NCBI RefSeq assembly: GCF_002646595.1
Contig: NZ_PDUD01000031.1
Location: 124,001-188,000 of the forward strand
From: Flavilitoribacter nigricans DSM 23189 = NBRC 102662
GTDB taxonomy: Bacteria; Bacteroidota; Bacteroidia; Chitinophagales; Saprospiraceae
DNA: 64,000 bases
Direction: 5' to 3'
Numbering within the stretch: the stretch's first letter is position 1; each line of letters begins with the position of its first letter. The notes under the pieces are model-generated. The model was not told the origin of the DNA, did not search any database, and saw only the letters and a program-made list of their open reading frames with translations. Made by a program: the position numbers and the translations under genes. This document shows, piece by piece, positions 63,401-64,000 of this stretch.

Positions 63401-64000
63401 CTGTCTCGGTACAGTTATTCGCATCCGTAACGGTCACCGTATAGGTGCCGGCCGTGACGTTGATCAGATCTTCCGTATCTGCACCGTTACTCCAAGAGAA
63501 AGTGTAGGGAGCCGTACCGCCACTAACCACCAGATCGATAGATCCGGAAGCGTCGCCGAAGCAATCCGCATCATCAATTACCGTCGCGTCAACATCAATC
63601 ACCAGATCGCTGGCTTCTTCAATCGTGAAGCTGGCTGTCTCCGTACAGTTGTTGGCATCCGTAACGGTTACGGTGTAAGTTCCCGCTGTGACATTGGTTA
63701 AATCTTCTGTGTCTGCACCATTGCTCCAGGCGTAAGTGTAAGGAGCAGTACCGCCGCTGACTACCAGATCGATAGAACCGGAAGCATCACCGAAGCAATC
63801 TGCATCGTCAATCTGAGTGCCATCCAAATTCAATGCATCGGCTTCAGTTATGGTAAAGCTCGCAGTTGTTGTGCAGCCGTTAGCATCACTTACTGTAACC
63901 GTGTATGCGTCAGCAGTTAGGTCATTTATATCTTCTGTTACTTCTCCATTACTCCAAATAAAGCTATAGTCCGGAGTTCCACCACTGACCGTAAGGTCAA
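39465..64000 (-). CDS. Giant SprB-repeat surface protein with T9SS sorting domain (N-terminal end outside window)
   Basis: The frame is open through the right edge of the window, so the true start lies beyond it; codons from 63834 to 64000 still encode a SprB-type unit (PDYSFIWSNG, ADAYTVTVSDANGC). At least 8,177 residues are present. In protein order: 68 complete 78-residue SprB units plus a partial one (47935-64000); two to three Ig/PKD-like modules and one isolated SprB-like unit (about 47020-47930); a DUF11 domain (about 46530-47020); eleven Asp-rich modules (43362-46525); about 1,200 residues of HYR/Ig-type cystine-rich sequence; a dockerin-like loop (DLNGSGTVTTMDL); a cohesin-like domain; and a type A T9SS sorting domain (NHPNPFGQQTKIGFELP ... 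RKMVLID). It is probably a very long surface filament or adhesin. F. johnsoniae SprB, from memory, uses a type B signal with an adjacent sprF; neither is seen here, so gliding function cannot be assumed. Confidence 0.92.
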   Translation of the reverse strand, partial: DLTVSGGTPDYSFIWSNGEVTEDINDLTADAYTVTVSDANGCTTTASFTITEADALNLDGTQIDDADCFGDASGSIDLVVSGGTAPYTYAWSNGADTEDLTNVTAGTYTVTVTDANNCTETASFTIEEASDLVIDVDATVIDDADCFGDASGSIDLVVSGGTAPYTFSWSNGADTEDLINVTAGTYTVTVTDANNCTETATFTIEEASDLVIDLDATIVDDADCFGDASGSIDLVVSGGTAPYTFEWSNGADTEDLINVTAGTYTVTVTDANNCTETASFTIEEATDLVIDVDATVVDDADCFGDASGSIDLVVSGGTAPYTYAWSNGAETEDLTNVTAGTYTVTVTDANNCTETASFTIEEASDLVIDIDATLVDDADCFGDASGSIDLVVSGGTSPYTYAWSNGADTEDLTNVMAGTYTVTVTDANNCTETASFTIEEASDLVIDVDATLVDDADCFGDASGSIDLVVSGGTAPYTFEWSNGADTEDLANVTAGTYTVTVTDANNCTETASFTIEEPSDLVIDVDATVVDDADCFGDASGSIDLVVSGGTAPYTYEWSNGAETEDLTNVTAGTYTVTVTDANNCTETASFTIEEATNLVIDVDATVVDDADCFGDASGSIDLVVSGGTAPYTYAWSNGADTEDLTNVTAGTYTVTVTDANNCTETASFTIEEASDLVIDVDATVVDDADCFGDASGSIDLVVSGGTAPYTYAWSNGADTEDLTNVTAGTYTVTVTDANNCTETASFTIEEASDLVVDVDATVVDDADCFGDASGSIDLVVSGGTAPYTYAWSNGADTEDLTNVTAGTYTVTVTDANNCTETASFTIEEASDLVIDVDATVVDDADCFGDATGSIDLVVSGGTAPYTYAWSNGADTEDLTNVTAGTYTMTVTDANNCTETASFTIEEASDLVIDVDATVVDDADCFGDASGSIDLAVSGGTTPYTFSWSNGADTEDLTNVTAGTYTVTVTDANNCTETASFTIEEASDLVIDVDATVVDDADCFGDASGSIDLVVSGGTAPYTYAWSNGADTEDLTNVTAGTYTVTVTDANNCTETASFTIEEASDLVIDVDATVVDDADCFGDASGSIDLVVSGGTAPYTFEWSNGTDTEDLTNVTAGTYTVTVTDANNCTETASFTIEEASDLVIDLDATVVDDADCFGDASGSIDLVVSGGTAPYIYEWSNGADTEDLTNVTAGTYTVTVTDANNCTETASFTIEEASDLVIDIDATVVDDADCFGDSSGSIDLVVSGGTAPYTYAWNNGADTEDLTNVIAGTYTVTVTDANNCTETASFTIEEASDLVIDLDATVVDDADCFGDASGSIDLVVSGGTAPYTFEWSNGADTEDLTNVTAGTYTVTVTDANNCTETASFTIGEASDLVIDLDATVVDDADCFGDASGSIDLVVSGGTAPYTFSWSNGADTEDLTNVTAGIYTVTVTDANNCTETASFTIEEASDLVIDLDATVVDDADCFGDASGSIDLVVSGGTTPYTFEWSNGADTEDLTNVTAGTYTVTVTDANNCTETASFTIEEASDLVIDIDATVVDDADCFGDASGSIDLVVSGGTAPYTYAWSNGADTEDLTNVTAGTYTVTVTDANNCTETASFTIEEATDLVIDVDATVVDDADCFGDASGSIDLVVSGGTAPYTYEWSNGADTEDLTNVTAGTYTVTVTDANNCTETASFTIEEASDLVIDLDATVVDDADCFGDASGSIDLVVSGGTAPYTYEWSNGAETEDLTNVTAGTYTVTVTDANNCTEIASFTIEEASDLVIDVDATVVDDADCFGDASGSIDLVVSGGTAPYTFEWSNGADTEDLTNVTAGTYTVTVTDANNCTETANFTIEEASDLVIDLDATVVDDADCFGDASGSIDLVVSGGTAPYTYEWSNGADTEDLTNVTAGTYTVTVTDANNCTETASFMIEEASDLVIDVDATVVDDADCFGDASGSIDLVVSGGTAPYTYEWSNGADTEDLTNITAGTYTVTVTDANNCTEIASFTIEEATDLVIDVDATVVDDADCFGDASGSIDLVVSGGTAPYTFEWSNGADTEDLTNVTAGTYTVTVTDANNCTETASFTIEEASDLVIDLNATVVDDADCFGDASGSIDLVLGGGTAPYTYAWSNGADTEDLTNVTAGTYTVTVTDANNCTETASFTIEEASDLVIDVDATVVDDADCFGDASGSIDMVVSGGTAPYTYTWSNGADTEDLTNVTAGTYTVTVTDANNCTETASFTIEEASDLVIDVDATVVDDADCFGDASGSIDLVVSGGTAPYTFEWSNGANTEDLTNVTAGTYMVTVTDANNCTETASFTIEEASDLVIDLDATVVDDADCFGDASGSIDLVVSGGTAPYTFEWSNGADTEDLTNVTAGTYTVTVTDANNCTETASFTIEEASDLVIDLDATVVDDADCFGDASGSIDLVVSGGTAPYTFSWSNGADTEDLTNVTAGTYTVTVTDANNCTETAIFTIEEASDLVIDVDATVVDDADCFGDASGSIDLVVSGGTAPYTYAWSNGADTEDLTNVTAGTYTVTVTDANNCTETASFTIEEASDLVIDVDATVVDDADCFGDASGSIDLVVSGGTAPYTFEWSNGADTEDLNNVTAGTYTVTVTDANDCTETVSFTIEEAIDLVIDVDATVVDDADCFGDASGSIDLVVSGGTAPYTFEWSNGADTEDLTNATAGTYTVTVTDANNCTETASFTIEEASDLVIDVDATVVDDADCFGDASGSIDLVASGGTAPYTYAWSNGADTEDLTNVTAGTYTVTVTDANNCTETASFTIEEASDLVIDVDATVVDDADCFGDASGSIDLVVSGGTAPYTYAWSNGADTEDLTNVTAGTYTVTVTDANNCTDTASFTIEEASDLVIDIDATVVDDADCFGDASGSINLVVSGGTAPYTFSWSNGADTEDLTNVTAGTYTVTVTDANNCTETASFTIEEASDLVIDLDATVVDDVDCFGDASGSIDLVVSGGTAPYTYAWSNGADTEDLTNVTAGTYTVTVTDANNCTETASFTIEEASDLVIDLDATVVDDADCFGDASGSIDLVVSGGTAPYTFEWSNGANTEDLTNVTAGTYTVTVTDANNCTETASFTIEEASDLVIDVDATVVDDADCFGDASGSMDLVVSGGTAPYTYAWSNGADTEDLTNVTAGTYTVTVTDANNCTETASFTIEEASDLVIDLDATVVDDADCFGDASGSIDLVVSGGTAPYTYAWSNGADTEDLTNVTAGTYTVTVTDANNCTETASFTIEEASDLVIDVDATVVDDADCFGDASGSIDLVVSGGTAPYTFEWSNGVDTEDLTNVTAGTYNVTVTDTNNCTETASFTIEEASDLVIDVDATVVDDADCFGDASGSIDLAVSGGTAPYTFEWSNGADTEDLTNVTAGTYSVTVTDANNCTETASFTIEEASDLVIDVDATVVDDADCFGDASGSIDLVVSGGTAPYTYAWSNGAETEDLINVTAGTYTVTVTDANNCTETASFTIEEASDLVIDVDATVVDDADCFGDASGSIDLIVSGGTAPYTYVWSNGANTEDLTNVTAGTYTVTVTDANNCTETASFTIEEASDLVIDVDATVVDDADCFGDASGSIDLVVSGGTAPYTYTWSNGADTEDLTNVTAGTYTVTVTDANNCTETASFTIEEASDLVIDLDATVVDDADCFGDASGSIDLVVSGGTAPYTYAWSNGADTEDLTNVTAGTYTVTVTDANNCTETASFTIEEATDLVIDVDATLVDDADCFGDASGSIDLAVSGGTAPYTFEWSNGADTEDLTNVTAGNYTVTVTDANNCTETASFTIEEASNLVIDLDATVVDDADCFGDASGSIDLVVSGGTAPYTFEWSNGADTEDLTNVIAGTYTVTVTDANNCTETASFTIEEASDLVIDLDATVVDDADCFGDASGSIDLAVSGGTAPYTFSWSNGADTEDLTNVTAGTYTVTVTDANNCTETASFTIEEASDLVIDVDATVVDDADCFGDASGSIDLVVSGGTAPYTFEWSNGADTEDLTNVTAGTYTVTVTDANNCTETASFTIEEATDLVIDVDATVVDDADCFGDASGSIDLVVSGGTAPYTFEWSNGADTEDLTNVTAGTYTVTVTDANNCTETASFTIEEASDLVIDVDATVVDDADCFGDASGSIDLVVSGGTAPYTYAWSNGADTEDLTNVTAGTYTVTVTDVNNCTETASFTIEEASDLVIDVDATVVDDADCFGDASGSIDLVVSGGTAPYTFEWSNGADTKDLTNVTAGTYTVTVTDANNCTETASFTIEEATDLVIDVDATVVDDADCFGDASGSIDLVVSGGTAPYTYEWSNGADTEDLTNVTAGTYMVTVTDANNCTETASFTIEEASDLVIDVDATVVDDADCFGDASGSIDLVVSGGTTPYTFEWSNGADTEDLTNVTAGTYTVTVTDANNCTETASFTIEEASDLVIDVDATVVDDADCFGDASGSIDLVVSGGTAPYTYAWSNGADTEDLTNVTAGTYTVTVTDANNCTETASFTIEEASDLVIDVDATVVDDADCFGDASGSIDLVVSGGTAPYTFEWSNGADTEDLTNVIAGTYTVTVTDANNCTETASFTIEEASDLVIDVDDTVVDNADCFGDASGSIDLVVSGGTAPYTFEWSNGADTEDLTNVTAGTYTVTVTDANNCTEMASFTIEEASDLVIDVDATVVDDADCFGDASGSIDLVVSGGTAPYTFEWSNGTDTEDLTNVTAGTYTVTVTDANNCTETASFTIEEASDLVIDLDATVVDDADCFGDASGSIDLVVSGGTAPYIHEWSNGADTEDLTDVTAGTYTVTVTDANNCTETASFTIEEASDLVIDLDATVVDDADCFGDASGSIDLVVSGGTAPYTFEWSNGAETEDLTNVTAGTYTVTVTDANNCTETASFTIEEASDLVVDVDATVVDDADCFGDASGSIDLVVNGGTAPYTYAWSNGADTEDLTDVTAGTYTVTVTDANNCTETASFTIEEASDLVIDLNATVVDGADCFGDASGSIDLVVSGGTAPYTFGWSNGATTEDLNNLTAGTYTVTVTDANNCTETASFTVEDASDLVIDLDATAVEDVDCFGDASGSIALVVTGGTAPYTYAWSNGGSTGELNNLAAGTYTVTVTDANNCTETASFTIEEASELVIDLDATVIDDADCFGETSGSIDMVVSGGTAPYTYAWSNGVDTEDLANVTAGTYTVTVTDANNCTETASFTIEEASDLVIDIDATVVDDADCFGDATGSIDLVVSGGTGPYTFAWSNGADTEDLINVTAGTYTVTVTDANNCTETANFTIEEAEELLVDLDATLVTDADCFGDASGAIDLVVTGGTAPYTFAWSNGATTEDLNGLTAGTYTVTVTDANNCTAEASFALSEASDLIVAILTEDEAVCAGGSSVLTATVSGGQPTYEYLWSTGATTESITVTPTETTVYGLTVTDANGCDKLASITIEVNELPDLIVDTESGVTAVCEDNDPVALAGIPAGGVFSGTGVSGSTFDPAGLAVGDYTITYSYTDELGCSATETLTISILAAPVIEFVAADAFCLEDAPQQLQASPGGGTFSGPGVSAQGLFTPSLAGVGTHTITYTFTNGSNCSATGTIEVVVNPLPQITIEENVSTSCESNDGRIQIAISGGTPEYTIEWSNGATGLSVDNLSAGTYGVTVTDAAGCSATTEVIVTRECFDLALIKRVSNVNPTDLFPGTLVLFTFELINQGNIAATNIEITDYIPDGMLLDDANWSQSGALATRVIPGPLAGGTSTIVTLGLRIDPAYPGGSSIVNAAEISAAENALGLEDADSQYDQINGNDGGGLPNSPADDAVDGDGSAAPNTGDAAGDEDDYDPAVIDVQVPCDITATLIRTICDPNGTESNPNDDTWTFEIRVNGEGKGSGWTGTVNGTPYSGNYDEVTTIGPFFISNGAVSILVRDNDDPDCTDVLTVAPPQTCSDVCEITLIQPQTPYCDDNGTDFDPSDDVYFVVLEASNFNGSPNGWDATDNFGNTWSGNYGTSFTFGPYAFADGAVTITFADDQEGACQEVITVDPPEERCSENCQINAIVETIICDPNGTPYDNSDDQYIAIVTVDGFNNGSFWRSNDPNTPTGQYGVATILGPFPISGGNKVINFRDNVNSQCTASVVLQAPDRGCSNECLIDAVVNNIKCDDKGTLDPSDDTYTFDVTVIGQHNYGNCWNQKEFGYIQETGAYGVPFTFGPYMAGDGPVELTFRDCTNDACIVTVTVDPPVGCSADVCEIQEVAVSNIECSETVSGMFTFDLDVSGINTGANWRAVSGDLVFTGVYGTTTTSIALPATGNLYTFELTDLETGDCTTTFTVQAPTAEDCFICPITAATASNIACTPNNDGTFTFDLLVDAAPAEGSWTATGGGISFIGNYGELTTSAPIPATGETITFTVVDNSNPDCSTTVTVTAPTAETCSECTLEALVSNVSCHESGDQLFVFDLTVTGENTSGTWTASARDITFSGSYGEPVTSPAFVTMGEVLTVTIVDDEDPSCTTTVDIGVPDDCGECNLRVEIGQIVCDPAGTYGNNEDDTFSFSVTIRNGSGNGWVSIDRKYSGIYGQPTMISGVPVSNGAITIQVLDKTNPECQAAIFVNAPEPCSDLCVIDVAENDIEIICNDGGTPADASDDIFTASIIATSMDVGASIGYIVSDESTGEVLGTGFYGQPFMPVFPFPVAEGSRNLVFIDLLNPNCEAIVTLDPADCRVCGIEAVISNVTCDDNGTGADATDDVYYFDLTVNAAYASAGWTFAEAGLSGAYGETITLGPFPISEGNVSLTLADAEDAGCMTTATAQAPAPCSDSQCAVTAEIQEVSCDDMGTPEDPNDDTYTATVFISSVNASAQGWTSSNGQSGTYGETVVLGPFPLADQTIVISDQQNSECSFSLELTPPAPQVICPDDVTGFGDGDGGYLDFICTDVDFILNNPGSLIVTGEPFILNACGVDHIDFSDEIVDDGECTVITILRTFTIHTITGQDFTCEQRIYIRKPNFDDVNMPVDLSFDCDATFETDDNGHPHPNVTGYPTVLTAFDEFSLDPDYCNLSASYADEVVGGCAESVVINRTWTITDECLPGESLVEVQVITIDGFGTASIICPVDQHNGPVLDGIMIFGTDPEKCFATVEIPMPIVEVNSSCEAIDYVLMTEILDSEGAVISVIGEGDSRVMNTLPTGEYIIHYILQSACGLLATQDCPFRVVDELAPIAECVGGLNVSIGGFGLARIYAEQIDKGSYDECGGPITMEVRRKYTRDPETCDTLLTPFYSDWGPYVDLTCCDAGLYVEVELRITDINGNTNVCNTSILVEDKSLPFCTGLEDEFIHCDELPLNFQASDSTMLAGLFGIPDVVDNCAAEAIELAPVIALDECGGGTITRRFQAVDRVGNVSASIFEQVITIQYSADYEIGFPADVETDCIDEYGISLYKFGCDSVTVRYTDEILPVSGEACARIMRTYHVINHCEWDGISAPVVISRDENCNGIAGEADVWVLSRSANEVYVDADRNENNFIPSANKKSEVCDGTTNPAGYWRTVNSTGYWQYSQIISLYDEVDPEIDFEEPAPFCTTTEECAAEILYPFTITENCIAELLNFTIMVDENGDGSVERELISEDALVGTYPNYAIRTTLPLGKHNLLIRVADGCNNRSTAIMPLEVVDCFVPDPICLDGMIVNLEALPADTDINGDGFTDEAAVSVFASELASCNLSECAAPLRFSVNRIGELPDLDRSSLQLTCDDRYSVDLEVHVWDNADNPLAPQPDGTVGGRNFKSCTVRVFVQDEQEICTGCGEISVEGTIETSWSVPVEDVIVHLEGEAMNADDQTNVQGIYLFNNVVDGYNYRITPEKDGDDRNGLTTFDLLYLRAHLMGENVITDPYLLIAADLNGSGTVTTMDLLEMRQLLLGENDDLRTNTSWRFVDAAYEFTNTTNPLAEDFPEYIEVDNLLDCLSGANFRAIKIGDLNGSAIANSEDPGGARNAVGKFGLNVDDQLLEPGKEYRIDIHSDELQRILGYQFTLNFNPDALELMDIEYGIAQPEHIGRRFVDRGMLTNSWNHPDLDPGNTMSTNRLYTLVVRSKVNAPLKQLIWIDSRYISREAYGVEGQALDVELHFNPSVKTLATSPRLFQNHPNPFGQQTKIGFELPVQSSVEFLLMDARGQLLKIITDEYPAGYNEIVLERGNLPAGLLYYSMNVNGFSATRKMVLID
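43362..46525 (-). repeat. Eleven tandem Asp-rich modules in the giant protein
   Basis: The same module family as in the downstream paralogue, with an average period of about 287 bp. Most open with CD[DP]NGT or a variant; three consecutive modules (about 44500-45350) have lost the Asp-rich loop (IECSETVSGMFTF, IACTPNNDGTFTF and VSCHESGDQLFVF) and are closest to one another. Confidence 0.85.
47935..64000 (-). repeat. SprB-type repeat array: 68 complete 234-bp units plus a partial unit
   Basis: Each unit encodes 78 residues built around DDADCFGDASGSIDLVVSGG, APYT[YF]xWSNGADTEDL, TNVTAGTYTVTVTDANNC and TETASFTIEEASDL. The same landmark (the codons for Glu-Ala of EEAS) recurs at 47935, 48169, 48403 and onward in exact steps of 234 bp. 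Landmarks near 48946, 51988, 54094, 54796, 55966, 59944 and 62518 differ by whole multiples of 234, so there are no indels through the array. Only the outermost complete unit is two codons shorter. The array continues past the window edge. Confidence 0.97.

Noticed and set aside
63831-63833. A start codon for the giant gene at this position
   Set aside because: The codon is TTG inside a repeat unit and the frame continues to the window edge encoding another SprB-type unit; the true start is outside the window.
47935-64000. CRISPR array
   Set aside because: The 234-bp units have no spacers and code for protein throughout.
29629-64000. Polyketide- or non-ribosomal-type megasynthase as explanation for the giant frames
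   Set aside because: No catalytic domains are present; the sequences are beta-rich secreted repeats ending in T9SS sorting domains.

Overview
The window is a piece of a Bacteroidota chromosome, most likely from the Saprospiria (Lewinella/Haliscomenobacter-like). The evidence is a full-length sprA (the outer-membrane channel of the type IX secretion system, T9SS), four proteins ending in type A T9SS sorting domains, giant SprB-repeat surface proteins, and a CHAT/STAND/WD40 gene set of the kind common in these bacteria. No tRNA, rRNA, CRISPR array, insertion sequence or phage gene was seen.

Layout. 1-2442 (+): the end of a TonB-dependent receptor and a DUF4465 secreted protein, probably a cobalamin-uptake pair. 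2626-3069 (+): a small heat-shock protein. 3152-10545 (-): a three-gene unit transcribed CHAT protease-like protein, then membrane-anchored STAND NTPase, then exported 21-blade WD40 protein. 10770-12903 (-): a carboxypeptidase-regulatory-domain protein and an unidentified exported protein. 13025-13963 (+): psuG. 13993-16083 (-): a GT39-type membrane glycosyltransferase. 16494-24929 (+): ruvA and sprA. 25020-28517 (-): a GMC oxidoreductase, its Tat-signal small subunit and a xylose-isomerase-like TIM-barrel lipoprotein. 28971-29501 (+): a HEAT-like hypothetical. 29629-64000 (-): two paralogous giant secreted proteins that fill more than half the window.

The largest feature is the gene that enters from the right edge and ends at 39465. 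It encodes at least 8,177 residues here. Its N-terminal part is an array of 68 complete SprB-type units of 78 residues (234 bp) with no indels except one 6-bp shortening in the outermost unit. The unit consensus has no Lys or Arg and 15 acidic residues. After the array come Ig/PKD-like modules, a DUF11 domain, 11 Asp-rich modules, and a dockerin/cohesin-like and T9SS C-terminus. The gene at 29629-38811 is a paralogue with the same C-terminal half and 9 Asp-rich modules but no SprB array.

How the parts fit: SprA forms the channel for proteins with T9SS signals, so the DUF4465 protein, both giants and possibly the regulatory-domain protein are its likely cargo. The CHAT/STAND/WD40 set looks like a self-contained signalling or conflict system that may be laid out across the inner membrane. 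This is the best candidate for an undescribed system, along with the recombining SprB array.
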